A stretch of DNA of 64,000 bases from the NCBI GenBank assembly GCA_963841635.1, contig CAWJDO010000002.1:3472001-3536000 (forward strand), written 5' to 3'. The DNA is from DASWZN01 sp963841635. GTDB lineage: Bacteria; Acidobacteriota; Terriglobia; Bryobacterales; Bryobacteraceae. Below are positions 8,901-17,133 of the stretch, one piece after another. The notes below the pieces were generated by a model. It did no database searches. It saw only the letters and a program-made list of their open reading frames with translations, and was not told where the DNA came from. The first letter of the stretch is position 1, and every line of letters starts with the position of its first letter. Made by a program: the position numbers and the translations under genes.

Positions 8901-10905
8901 CGGTCTCAAGATCCGCGAGGTGACACCGGATGGGGTAGTCCACACGTTTGCCGGCACGGCGGGCCAGGGCTACTCGGGCGACGGCGGTCCTGCTACTGCG
9001 GCGATGCTCAACCAGCCCAACGGTGTGGTGGTGGACGGCAGTGGGAACGTCCTCATCGCGGATACCCATAACAACCGCGTCCGCAAGGTGGGGCAGGACG
9101 GGACGATCGCCACGATTGCAGGCAACGGCACTGCATCCTACTCGGGCGACGGGGGTCTCGCCACCAACGCGACGCTCAATCTGCCGGCGAGCGTAGCGAC
9201 TGGCGCGAGCGGCAGCGTCTATATCGCGGACACAATGAACAATGTCGTCCGCGTTCTGGCGCCGGTGTCGAATGGATCCTGCCAGTATCGGGTGGACCAG
9301 GGCGCCTTGGTGGCCCCGCAATCCGGGGGCACGTTCCCCATCTCGATCCAGACGGGACCGGGTTGCTGGTGGTCGGTGGTGGGCCTGCCCTCCTGGGCCA
9401 GCACCCAGGCGTCGGGTTCGGGCTCAGCGACGATCAATCTGGCGGTGTTTCCCAATGCCGACGCTCTTCGTGCGGCGACCATCTCGGTTGCAGGTACGGC
9501 GGTGACGGTCACGCAGGCAGACACGGTTTGCAGCTACTCACTCGGCGCCATCAACGGCATCATGCCGCGCGGGGGCGGCACCCGATCGATCACGTTGGAA
9601 GCCGGCCCCGGTTGCCCGTGGACGGCCTTCAGTTCGGCCGACTGGCTCACGCTCACCGGGTCGAGTTCCGGCGTTGGCAATGGCAGCGTGAGCTACTCGG
9701 TGGCGGCCAATGCTGGCGGCGCGCGCTCCGGGAGGCTCACCATCGCCGGTCTTGCATTCGACCTTCAGCAGGGCGGCGTTTCGGCGGACGGGCTGCGGTT
9801 CGTACCGGTCACTCCCTGCCGGGTTGCGGACACGCGGGGCGGCGGTGGGGCGATGGCGGCCGCGGAGACGCGCTCCTTTGCCATTCCGCAGAGCGGGTGC
9901 GGGATTCCTTCCAGCGCGGAGGCCTACTCGCTGAACGCCACCGTGGTGCCGAAGGGGCCGCTGTCTTTCCTCACGCTGTGGCCTACCGGACAGAATAAGC
10001 CCCTGGTCTCCACCTTGAACTCCTTTGGTGGAATCGTGGTGGCGAACGCCGCTATCGTGCCAGCGGGTTTCAACGGCGCGGTCAGTGTGTATGTCACCGA
10101 TCCCACTGACGTGATCCTGGACATCGACGGTTACTTCGACTCGGCCGGCACTTATGCGTTCTATCCGGTCGAGCCGTGCCGGGTGGCCGATACGCGCTAT
10201 GCGGCGGGGCCTTTCGGCGGGCCGGGCCTGACCGGCGCCGCGAGCCGCGACTTCGCGGTTCCTTCCAGTGCGTGCGGCTTGCCCTCGACCGCCAGCGCCT
10301 ACTCGATGAATGTGACGGTGGTTCCAGCCGGCTACCTGGGCTACTTGAAGACCTGGCCGGCGGGGCAGACGCAGCCCAACGTCTCCACGCTGAATTCGTG
10401 GACCGGCAAGGTGGTGGCCAACGCGGCACTGGTGCCGGCGGGGAATGGCGGGGCGATCTCGGTGTATGCCGAGGATGCGACGCAGGTGGTGCTGGATACG
10501 AACGGCTACTTCGGGACTCCGGGCGGAGCGGGCGGGCTGAACTTCTATCCGGTGACTCCGTGCCGGGTGGCCGACACGCGCGGAGCGGCGGGTCCGTTGG
10601 GGGGTCCGAAGATGGAGGACGGCGAAACACGCTCGTTCCCGATCCCGTCGAGCGCGTGTGGGATTCCGGCGACGGCGGCGGCGTATTCGCTGAACGTGAC
10701 GGTGGTGCCGGATGGGATGCTGCAATACCTGACGGCGTGGCCGGCGGGGGCGGGGAAGCCGCTGGTTTCGACGTTGAACTCCTGGGATGGCGCGGTGGTG
10801 GCGAATGCGGCGATCGTCCCGGCGGGGACTGGGGGCGCCATCAACGTGTTCGTGGCCAACCGGACGCAGGTGATTTTGGATATCAACGGGTATTTTGGAC
10901 CATGA
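5929..10905 (+). CDS. Secreted subtilisin-like (S8) protease with NHL propeller and C-terminal triple repeat, copy 2
   Basis: Second tandem paralogue, 1658 aa, with the same domain order as copy 1: signal peptide (1-22), propeptide-like region, S8 domain with D191, H234 and S420, beta-sandwich and Ig-like domains, six NHL blades, two BACON-like domains and the three-unit C-terminal module. The ATG at 5929 shares bases with the TGA of copy 1 (ATGA), so translation is probably coupled; a longer frame running back into copy 1 is a shadow. The propeptide and catalytic domain are close to copy 1, while the propeller and BACON-like region have diverged much more. The 3-prime end is nearly identical to copy 3, which suggests recent gene conversion. 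Confidence 0.88.
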   Translation: MSKRIALSALLALGLAAAAPKIDPRVRERARSEAAVPVFIVLAHQPQREILQRAESANALYRQVAESRYRQAAGAEELRQARETADAVVLRTRQQAFQAIEQAVGPEQDALESRLRGLGAARISRYLGINMLAAEIPASAIATLDADPEVARVSAVTKLYPQLATSVPYLGAPAFWNAGYTGQGESVGVLDTGVRTNHPAFAGVPIVSQVFLSNGSTDPCFTDDASSVQDQFGHGTHVAGIVASQGSAGWTNYQGVAKGIATLYNLKIGYSASTSVSCGSEGAEGDQRDMLAGLDWAVRNTPVRIFNLSFGDPVTVDDDDFAQSIDQYIDNYGLVFAIAAGNGGMVGYGVTSPAIGYNGIAVANWLARYATNNSSSRGPTAGGRDKPDLAAPGTSIYSTGYNWDAQPGTTDDFLVGTGTSMAAPHIAGAAALLESAGVTDPLAVKAVLINTADGYNFGLWVNDGGWGYTNLNTALAEMNYASGSLTAGSQQYYKVTPAGAFQATVTWNRHVSGSTSSFNSVALHLFRADTGEEIATAPTGIQNVEQVHAMYTGDAVLAVEMVSAPLAGVSSEPYGVAFSVPGSAMARTEIGVSCSLPSSIMSGSEFHMTCSASDTGDLAAPALVGQIALPAGFSGPAQIFFGDLQTGAVSQPVTIGLTAPTLAGTYSIRIEVPIFFGTPARASYTLVVQPSLPAPVLISPANGASGVSFTPILTWSAAAGATSYDVYLGTTVPPPAVSSTTANSYAPSVLYGSDVYYWRIVAKNGNGSSGSPTWSFTTQPTAAGQKQYTISTVAGNGTKGFSGDGGPATSAQLNGPTGVTVDAAGALYIADRENERVRKVALDGTITTVAGTGGIWTFCDGRLGLGDGGPATSAQLVPQGIAFDAQGNLYIADDAMLIRKVGLDGVITTVAGNGGCGSFSGDGGPATSAALGCPNAVAPYGSGGFYIADTCNDRIRIVTPDGIINTFALGQWFESPMGVATDGAGDVYVADGLKIREVTPDGVVHTFAGTAGQGYSGDGGPATAAMLNQPNGVVVDGSGNVLIADTHNNRVRKVGQDGTIATIAGNGTASYSGDGGLATNATLNLPASVATGASGSVYIADTMNNVVRVLAPVSNGSCQYRVDQGALVAPQSGGTFPISIQTGPGCWWSVVGLPSWASTQASGSGSATINLAVFPNADALRAATISVAGTAVTVTQADTVCSYSLGAINGIMPRGGGTRSITLEAGPGCPWTAFSSADWLTLTGSSSGVGNGSVSYSVAANAGGARSGRLTIAGLAFDLQQGGVSADGLRFVPVTPCRVADTRGGGGAMAAAETRSFAIPQSGCGIPSSAEAYSLNATVVPKGPLSFLTLWPTGQNKPLVSTLNSFGGIVVANAAIVPAGFNGAVSVYVTDPTDVILDIDGYFDSAGTYAFYPVEPCRVADTRYAAGPFGGPGLTGAASRDFAVPSSACGLPSTASAYSMNVTVVPAGYLGYLKTWPAGQTQPNVSTLNSWTGKVVANAALVPAGNGGAISVYAEDATQVVLDTNGYFGTPGGAGGLNFYPVTPCRVADTRGAAGPLGGPKMEDGETRSFPIPSSACGIPATAAAYSLNVTVVPDGMLQYLTAWPAGAGKPLVSTLNSWDGAVVANAAIVPAGTGGAINVFVANRTQVILDINGYFGP
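9790..10905 (+). repeat. 1116-bp 3-prime module, copy 2
   Basis: Same length and three-unit structure as copies 1 and 3. Bases 10213-10601 match copy 3 without a visible difference, and the neighbouring sequence differs at only a few positions. Confidence 0.85.
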
Positions 10906-13900
10906 GAAAACGAATTGCCGTGGTGGTGCTGCTGGGGCTGGCTGCGGGGCTGACCGCGACCGGCGCCGCGCCGAAGATTGATCCGCGGGTTCGGGAAAGA
11001 GCGCAGTCGGAGGCCGCGGTTCCGGTCTTCATCGTTCTCGCGCACCAGCCGCAGCGCGAGATCTACCAGAGGGCCGAGAGCGCGAACGCGCTGTACCGGC
11101 AAGTGGCGGAGTCGCGGGTTCGCCAGGCGGCGGGCGCCGGGGAACTACGCCTGGCTAGGGAAGCCGCGGAGGCCGTGGTGCTGCGCACGCGCCAGCAGGC
11201 GTTTCAGGCCATCGAGCAGGCCGTCGGGCCGGAACAGGATGCTCTCGAAGGCAGGCTGCGGGGACTCGGGGCCACTCACGTTTCGCGTTACCTGGGAATC
11301 AACATGCTGGCGGCGGAGATTCCGGCGTCCGCAATCGCGGCGCTCGAGGCGGACCCCGAGGTCGCGCGCGTGTCCGCGGTATCGAAGCTCTACCCGCAGC
11401 TGGCCACCAGCGTTCCGGACCTGGGCGCGCCTGCGTTTTGGAACGCGGGGTACACGGGGCAGGGGGAGCCGGTGGGGATTTTGGATTCCGGGGTCAGGAC
11501 CAACCATCCGGCGTTCGCGGGAGTCTCGATCGTCAGCCAGGTGTTTCTGGCCAACGGCAGCACGGACACGTGCTTCACGGACAACGCCGGCTCGGCGGAG
11601 GATCAGTTCGGTCACGGGACCCACGTGGCGGGGATCGTCGCGAGCCAAGGCTCGGCGGGCTGGGCCAACTACCAGGGCGTGGCCAGGGGAATCGGCACAC
11701 TCTACAACCTGAAGGTCGGCTACACGACGCTGACGACGTCCGACTGCAGCTCCTCGGGCGCGCTATCGGATCCTCGCGACGTCGTTGCGGCGCTGGACTG
11801 GGCGGTCACGCACACTCCGCTGAAGATCTTCAACTACAGCTACGGCTCGCCGATCTGGGCGGACGACGACGACCTCAGCCGCTCGATTGACCAGTACATC
11901 GACAGTTACGGGCTGACGATCACGATCTCGGCTGGAAACGAAGGCCTCGCCAGCGGACCCCTGAGCAGTCCGGGGATTGCCTACAACCCCATTACCGTCG
12001 GGAACTGGCAATCGCGTGGGGTCATGAATGCCAGCAGCAGCCAGGGATGGACTTACAACGGCAGGTACAAGCCGGACATGGCCGCTCCGGGCACCAACAT
12101 CTTCTCCGCGGCCTACAACTGGGATTCCACGCCGGGAACCGCGGACGATTTCGTCTCACGCACGGGCACCAGCATGGCGGCGCCGCACATTGCCGGCTCT
12201 GTGGCAGTGCTGCTGAGCGCCGGGGTGTCCGATGCGCTGGCGGCCAAGGCAATCCTGATCAACAGCACCGACAATGCCGGATGGTTGCATGACTCGGGAT
12301 GGGGCTTCACGAACCTCAATCGGGCTTTCAGCCAGCGGCTCCAGTACGATACGGGCAGTCTGCCGGCTGGCGGCGCGCAGCTTTACAAAGCGACGGTTGC
12401 CGGAGATTTCCGCGCCAGCGCGACGTGGAACCGGCACGTGAGCGGAGCCACGTCCGAGTTCAATCAGATCAGCCTGGCTATGTTTCGGACCGACACGGGC
12501 GGCCAGCTGGCGGCCTCGGACCGTGGCGTCCAGAACGTGGAACAAGTCGCGGCGACGTACACGGGTGATGTGGTGGTGTCGGTGAGCATGCAGAAAGCGG
12601 CGCTCGCCGGTGTGGCGTCGGAGCCTTACGCGATTGCGTTCAGCGGACCCTGGTCCCGCCTGCAGCAGCCGGTAAGCATATCGTGCACGCTTCCTGCTTC
12701 GATCACGAGTGGCGCGTGGTTCAAAATGGTTTGCAGCGCGACAAACAACAGCGACTTTACGGTATTCCAGGTGTACGGATGGGCAACGCCGCCGCCGCCG
12801 TATGAAGGTGGACCGATGTCGCTGGCGTTTTGGGATGTCCCGCCCGGTGCGGTCCGGTACGCGGACGTGAGCATGCCCTCCCCGTCGGTCAGTGGCACCT
12901 ACGATGTCCGCGTGGACGTCAGCACAGTCTTCGGGCCGATGCCTACTCAGCACTTTGGCGCGACCGTCGTGCCCGGACTCCCGGTGCCTGCGTTGCAGTC
13001 GCCCGCTAACGGCGCCACCGGGGTTTCTCTGACACCCACGCTTTCCTGGGCCGCCGTGCCTGGAGCGACCTCGTATGCCGTGTCGCTGGGGACCTATGTT
13101 CCCACGCCCGCCGGCGGCGGTCCGTCGACGAGCTATACCGCCGGACCGCTGACCCCGGCAACTCTCTATTACTGGCAGGTTGTCGCGTCGGGCGCCGATG
13201 CAGCAAACAACAACGTCTATATCAACTCGCCCGTCTGGTCGTTCACTACTCAGGCGGCGACGCCGGGCCAGCCGGTCTACAGCGTCGCCACGGTAGCGGG
13301 CAGCTCAGTCCAGGGCCCCACCGGCGACGGAGGACCGGCCACGACCGCCACGCTCTGCAACCCCACGGGCATTACCGCGGATGGCGCGGGCAGCTTCTAC
13401 ATCGTGGACTGCAACGAGGTCCGCAAGGTGACGCCGGACGGCATCATCAACAGGGTGGCTGGCAGCTCGTCCAATGGCTACGGCGGCGATGGAGGGCCGG
13501 CCATCAGCGCTACGCTCAATAACCCGGCGACGGCTGCGGTGGCCAGCGATGGGACTCTCTACATCGCGGACCGCGTGAACTTCCGCATTCGCAGAGTCAC
13601 GCCGGATGGCATCATCGTCACCGCGGCCGGCGACGGCACACCCAATGTCCTCAACTTCCCCTACGGGGTGGCAGTGGACGCCTCCAATATCCTCTACGTC
13701 TCGGAGCCGGAGAGCAACGAGGTCCTGGAGGTCGCGAGGAATCGTACCATCAAGGTTTTGGTGGGGAACGGCAACCCGGGATACGGAGAGGACGGCGGCG
13801 ACGCTGCGAGCGCCCAGCTCAATTTTCCGAGAGGCCTGGCCGTCGACGCGGCTGGGAACCTCTACATCGCCGATGCGAACAACAACCGCATTCGCAAGGT

Positions 13901-15827
13901 GACACCCAGCGGCAGGATCAGCACGGTGGCAGGCAACGGGATCGCCGGCTACACCGGGGATGGAGGTCCGGCGACGAGCGCCGAACTGACGGCGCCGATT
14001 GGCGTCGCGGTGGACGCAGGCGGGGGCATCTTCATTGCGGACACCTCCAACCACGCGATTCGCTACGTTGCGCCGAACGGCGTGATTACGACTGTGGCGA
14101 CGGCGGTGTATCCGGCCGCGGTGGCGGTGAGCCCGAACGGAACGGTGTATTTTGTGGACCAGAGCCGCAGGGCCTTTGCTCTGACGCCCGTGGATTCCTC
14201 CTGCCAGTACTCGGTCGGCCAGACTGCGGTGGGCATCTCGGGCACCGGCGGAACCGTTTCGATTCCGATCCGGACCGGGGCGGGCTGTTCGTGGTCGGTT
14301 GCCGGCTTGCCGACATGGCTTTCCACCGAGAACATGGGCCAGGGCCCGGCGACCATCAACCTGACCGTGGCGCCGAATCCGGGCACGCTGCGCACAGCCA
14401 CGATTGCGGTGGCAGGCTTCGCGATCACGGTCTCGCAAGGAGACAACACCTGCTCGTACACGCTCGGTTCTGGCAGTGCGGCGTCCAGTCCGGCCGGCGA
14501 CACCGGATCGATCCCTGTCAGAGCGGGATTCAGCTGCCCGTGGACTGCCGCGAGCGCGGCCGATTGGGTGACGCTCACGGGATCCACCTCCGGCATCGGC
14601 GGCGGCAGTGTCGGCTACTCGGTCGCGCCGAACAACGGCGCTGCGCGGTCCGGTACACTCACTGTCGCCGGGCTGACCTTCACCGTGTCGCAGAGCGGCG
14701 TCTCGGCTGACGGGCTGCGGTTCGTGCCGGTCACTCCCTGCCGTGTCGCCGATACGCGGGGCGGCGGTGGGGCTATGGCGGCCGCGGAGGCGCGCTCGTT
14801 CGCCATTCCGCAGAGCGGATGCGGGATTCCGTCCAGCGCCCAGGCTTACTCGCTGAATGTCACCGTGGTGCCGAAGGGGCCGCTGTCTTTCCTCACGCTG
14901 TGGCCTACTGGACAGAATAAGCCCCTGGTCTCCACGTTGAACTCCTTTGGCGGAATCGTGGTGGCAAACGCCGCTATCGTGCCCGCTGGTTTCAACGGCG
15001 CGGTCAGCGTGTACGTCACCGATCCCACCGACGTGATCCTGGACATCGACGGCTACTTCGACTCGGCCGGCACCTCTGCGTTCTACCCGGTCGAGCCGTG
15101 CCGGGTGGCCGATACGCGCTATGCGGCGGGGCCCTTCGGCGGGCCGGGCCTGACCGGCGCCGCGAGCCGCGACTTCGCGGTTCCTTCCAGTGCGTGCGGC
15201 TTGCCCTCGACCGCCAGCGCCTACTCGATGAATGTGACGGTGGTTCCAGCCGGCTACCTGGGCTACTTGAAGACCTGGCCGGCGGGGCAGACGCAGCCCA
15301 ACGTCTCCACGCTGAATTCGTGGACCGGCAAGGTGGTGGCCAACGCGGCACTGGTGCCGGCGGGGAATGGCGGGGCGATCTCGGTGTATGCCGAGGATGC
15401 GACGCAGGTGGTGCTGGATACGAACGGCTACTTCGGGACTCCGGGCGGAGCGGGCGGGCTGAACTTCTATCCGGTGACTCCGTGCCGGGTGGCCGACACG
15501 CGCGGAGCGGCGGGTCCGTTGGGAGGTCCGAAGATGGAGGACGGCGAAACGCGCTCGTTCCCGATCCCGTCGAGTGGTTGCGGGATTCCGGCGACAGCGG
15601 CGGCGTATTCGCTGAACGTGACGGTGGTGCCGGATGGGATGCTGCAATACCTGACGGCGTGGCCGGCGGGGGCGGGGAAGCCGCTGGTTTCGACGTTGAA
15701 CTCCTGGGATGGCGCGGTGGTGGCGAATGCGGCGATCGTCCCGGCGGGGACTGGGGGCGCCATCAACGTGTTCGTGGCCAACCGGACGCAGGTGATTTTG
15801 GATATCAACGGGTACTTCGCGCCGTAG
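10902..15827 (+). CDS. Secreted subtilisin-like (S8) protease with NHL propeller and C-terminal triple repeat, copy 3
   Basis: Third tandem paralogue, 1641 aa, starting at an ATG that overlaps the stop of copy 2 (ATGA). The signal peptide is about residues 1-28. The S8 triad is D195 (DSG, where copies 1 and 2 have DTG), H238 and S424. The catalytic domain differs more from copies 1 and 2 in its second half (for example FNYSYGSP against FNLSFG), so substrate preference may differ. Six NHL blades, some shortened, are followed by two BACON-like domains and the 1116-bp triple-repeat module. It is the last gene of the array and no obvious terminator follows. All key residues are present, so it should be active. 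Confidence 0.88.
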   Translation: MRKRIAVVVLLGLAAGLTATGAAPKIDPRVRERAQSEAAVPVFIVLAHQPQREIYQRAESANALYRQVAESRVRQAAGAGELRLAREAAEAVVLRTRQQAFQAIEQAVGPEQDALEGRLRGLGATHVSRYLGINMLAAEIPASAIAALEADPEVARVSAVSKLYPQLATSVPDLGAPAFWNAGYTGQGEPVGILDSGVRTNHPAFAGVSIVSQVFLANGSTDTCFTDNAGSAEDQFGHGTHVAGIVASQGSAGWANYQGVARGIGTLYNLKVGYTTLTTSDCSSSGALSDPRDVVAALDWAVTHTPLKIFNYSYGSPIWADDDDLSRSIDQYIDSYGLTITISAGNEGLASGPLSSPGIAYNPITVGNWQSRGVMNASSSQGWTYNGRYKPDMAAPGTNIFSAAYNWDSTPGTADDFVSRTGTSMAAPHIAGSVAVLLSAGVSDALAAKAILINSTDNAGWLHDSGWGFTNLNRAFSQRLQYDTGSLPAGGAQLYKATVAGDFRASATWNRHVSGATSEFNQISLAMFRTDTGGQLAASDRGVQNVEQVAATYTGDVVVSVSMQKAALAGVASEPYAIAFSGPWSRLQQPVSISCTLPASITSGAWFKMVCSATNNSDFTVFQVYGWATPPPPYEGGPMSLAFWDVPPGAVRYADVSMPSPSVSGTYDVRVDVSTVFGPMPTQHFGATVVPGLPVPALQSPANGATGVSLTPTLSWAAVPGATSYAVSLGTYVPTPAGGGPSTSYTAGPLTPATLYYWQVVASGADAANNNVYINSPVWSFTTQAATPGQPVYSVATVAGSSVQGPTGDGGPATTATLCNPTGITADGAGSFYIVDCNEVRKVTPDGIINRVAGSSSNGYGGDGGPAISATLNNPATAAVASDGTLYIADRVNFRIRRVTPDGIIVTAAGDGTPNVLNFPYGVAVDASNILYVSEPESNEVLEVARNRTIKVLVGNGNPGYGEDGGDAASAQLNFPRGLAVDAAGNLYIADANNNRIRKVTPSGRISTVAGNGIAGYTGDGGPATSAELTAPIGVAVDAGGGIFIADTSNHAIRYVAPNGVITTVATAVYPAAVAVSPNGTVYFVDQSRRAFALTPVDSSCQYSVGQTAVGISGTGGTVSIPIRTGAGCSWSVAGLPTWLSTENMGQGPATINLTVAPNPGTLRTATIAVAGFAITVSQGDNTCSYTLGSGSAASSPAGDTGSIPVRAGFSCPWTAASAADWVTLTGSTSGIGGGSVGYSVAPNNGAARSGTLTVAGLTFTVSQSGVSADGLRFVPVTPCRVADTRGGGGAMAAAEARSFAIPQSGCGIPSSAQAYSLNVTVVPKGPLSFLTLWPTGQNKPLVSTLNSFGGIVVANAAIVPAGFNGAVSVYVTDPTDVILDIDGYFDSAGTSAFYPVEPCRVADTRYAAGPFGGPGLTGAASRDFAVPSSACGLPSTASAYSMNVTVVPAGYLGYLKTWPAGQTQPNVSTLNSWTGKVVANAALVPAGNGGAISVYAEDATQVVLDTNGYFGTPGGAGGLNFYPVTPCRVADTRGAAGPLGGPKMEDGETRSFPIPSSGCGIPATAAAYSLNVTVVPDGMLQYLTAWPAGAGKPLVSTLNSWDGAVVANAAIVPAGTGGAINVFVANRTQVILDINGYFAP
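14712..15827 (+). repeat. 1116-bp 3-prime module, copy 3
   Basis: Three CRVADTR...NGYF units beginning near 14712, 15081 and 15459. It is almost identical to copy 2 over units 2 and 3 and more distant from copy 1, so the homogenising event was between genes 2 and 3. Confidence 0.85.
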
Positions 15828-15837
15828 CGGGGCGGAA

Positions 15838-15843
15838 TATAAT
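15838..15843 (+). promoter_or_regulatory. -10 element of the ferredoxin gene
   Basis: Perfect TATAAT ending 8 nt before the GTG start at 15852. This spacing places transcription start at the start codon and predicts a leaderless mRNA. Confidence 0.55.
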
Positions 15844-15851
15844 CGCTCTCA

Positions 15852-16172
15852 GTGCCGAAAGTCACGTTTCTACCGCACGCGGTGACCGCCGAGTTCGATC
15901 TGCGCAAGCTCCGGTACCGCGAACACGGCAAGCCCGGCTCGATCCTGGACGTGGCGCTGAATTTCGGCGTGGCGCTCGAACACTCGTGCGGTGGTAACTG
16001 CGCCTGCACCACGTGCCACGTGATCGTCCGCGAGGGAGAAGGGAACCTTTCGCCAATGGACGACTTCGAGGCCGACCGTCTGGACATGGCCGAGGGGCTC
16101 ACACTGCACTCGCGCCTGGCATGCCAGGCCATGGTCCGCGGCGACGTGGTGGTGGAGATCCCTCAGCGCTGA
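15852..16172 (+). CDS. fdx: 2Fe-2S ferredoxin, Isc type
   Basis: Small electron carrier of 106 aa with an adrenodoxin/Isc-type 2Fe-2S fold. Cluster ligands are C46, C52, C55 and C91 (C-x5-C-x2-C...C), with the typical SCGGNCACTTCH loop; C50 is an additional Cys. In the Isc system such a ferredoxin donates electrons for Fe-S cluster assembly, but no isc genes are adjacent. The GTG start is chosen because a TATAAT lies 8 nt upstream and no in-frame ATG gives a full N-terminus. The 3-prime end overlaps the convergent lipoprotein gene by 10 bp. Confidence 0.9.
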   Translation: MPKVTFLPHAVTAEFDLRKLRYREHGKPGSILDVALNFGVALEHSCGGNCACTTCHVIVREGEGNLSPMDDFEADRLDMAEGLTLHSRLACQAMVRGDVVVEIPQR

Positions 16173-17005
16173 GCCCGCCCGGCCAGCTTCTCGATGGTCT
16201 CGGGCGGGATGTTGGCGTCGATCCGCACTTCGGTGCCGCTCGATTCGATGTGGACTCCGGTCGACGTCTTGATCCCCGCCAGCATTGCGAAAAAGCGTAG
16301 CGCGCCCGAGAGCGACCCCGCATCCCCTTCGTTCCGGCAGCGGGCCGTGGCCGCGATACGTACACCGGCACCCGCCTCTGCGGCGATCCGAAACGTTTCC
16401 ATCAGGCGCAGCGCGGTGGCCACGTTCGCCAGGTTGCCGGTCTGCGGCGCGGCCCGGGCGAGTTCGGCCGAACCAGCGCCCACGGCCCAGATCTGGTTCT
16501 GGGGTCCAATCTGCTCGATTTGCTTTTCGAGAGCGGGCGGCGGGCCGCTCGATTGCCCGCGATCGTCGAGAATGGCCCGCACCGCGTCGGGCCTACCGGC
16601 TACCGCCGTGCTGGGGTTCATGAACGCGACGGCCAGGGTGTCGGTGGCGGTCATGGCGTAGCCCTTGTAGGTGGTGCGAGTTGCCCCCGGGATGTCGAGG
16701 CGCGGCTCGAGCCCGGTGTCCGAGAACTTGCCGCGCGCCAGAATCGCCGTGCGGCGGCCGTCCGACACCGCCAGAATCTCCCAGACTTTGTCGAGATCGA
16801 GACCCGTACCGCTCAACAAGGCCGCCGGCGATCCCAGCGACCGGTACAGCGGCGTCGCGCGTAGCGCCTCCATCCTGATGCCGGCGAGCAGGACGGTGTC
16901 GGAGGGAACCAGCGTGGCCAGCGCCGGATCGATCTTCACCGACGGCGGCCTTCGGGGGCCGCAGCCGCAGAGTGCCAGGAACAGGCAGAGCATCCAGAGG
17001 CGCAT
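16163..17005 (-). CDS. Hypothetical lipoprotein
   Basis: Protein of 280 aa that I do not recognise. The N-terminus (MRLWMLCLFLALCGCG) is a lipoprotein-type signal, with C15 as the likely lipidated cysteine (C13 also possible). The mature part has no membrane segment and includes phrases such as VPSDTVLLAGIRMEALRATPLY, seen in uncharacterised acidobacterial proteins. It probably faces the periplasm. It converges on the ferredoxin gene with a 10-bp stop overlap and is divergent from the PEP-CTERM gene. The reading frame is supported by the signal sequence and codon pattern; the function is unknown. Confidence 0.7.
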   Translation of the reverse strand: MRLWMLCLFLALCGCGPRRPPSVKIDPALATLVPSDTVLLAGIRMEALRATPLYRSLGSPAALLSGTGLDLDKVWEILAVSDGRRTAILARGKFSDTGLEPRLDIPGATRTTYKGYAMTATDTLAVAFMNPSTAVAGRPDAVRAILDDRGQSSGPPPALEKQIEQIGPQNQIWAVGAGSAELARAAPQTGNLANVATALRLMETFRIAAEAGAGVRIAATARCRNEGDAGSLSGALRFFAMLAGIKTSTGVHIESSGTEVRIDANIPPETIEKLAGRAQR

Positions 17006-17072
17006 GCGCTCCTACCGTACACTGCGGCAGGCTGGGGCTGCAAGGTCGGGGTGGTACTAGTACGTTCATTTT

Positions 17073-17111
17073 CGAGAAGGTGTCTCGTTTAACCGTTTCA
17101 GCACTTATACT
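17073..17111 (+). promoter_or_regulatory. Promoter and possible operator of the PEP-CTERM gene
   Basis: TATACT at 17106-17111 is a good -10 box. An inverted repeat CGAGA-AGGTG-TCTCG at 17073-17087 covers the expected -35 region, where it could be a repressor or activator site. The -35 itself is not recognisable. Confidence 0.4.
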
Positions 17112-17120
17112 CGTAAAGTC

Positions 17121-17126
17121 AGGAGG
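17121..17126 (+). promoter_or_regulatory. Perfect Shine-Dalgarno AGGAGG
   Basis: AGGAGG ends 7 nt before the ATG at 17134 and fixes that start. It stands out because many nearby genes lack any ribosome-binding site. Confidence 0.7.
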
Positions 17127-17133
17127 ATGTACC

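Noticed and set aside
10176..10901. Extension of protease 3 upstream into protease 2
   Set aside because: Same situation as for protease 2; the start at 10902 gives the signal peptide.
13305..15647. 780-codon open frame on the minus strand
   Set aside because: Arg/His-rich antisense shadow of the GC-rich protease 3; no domain or start signals.
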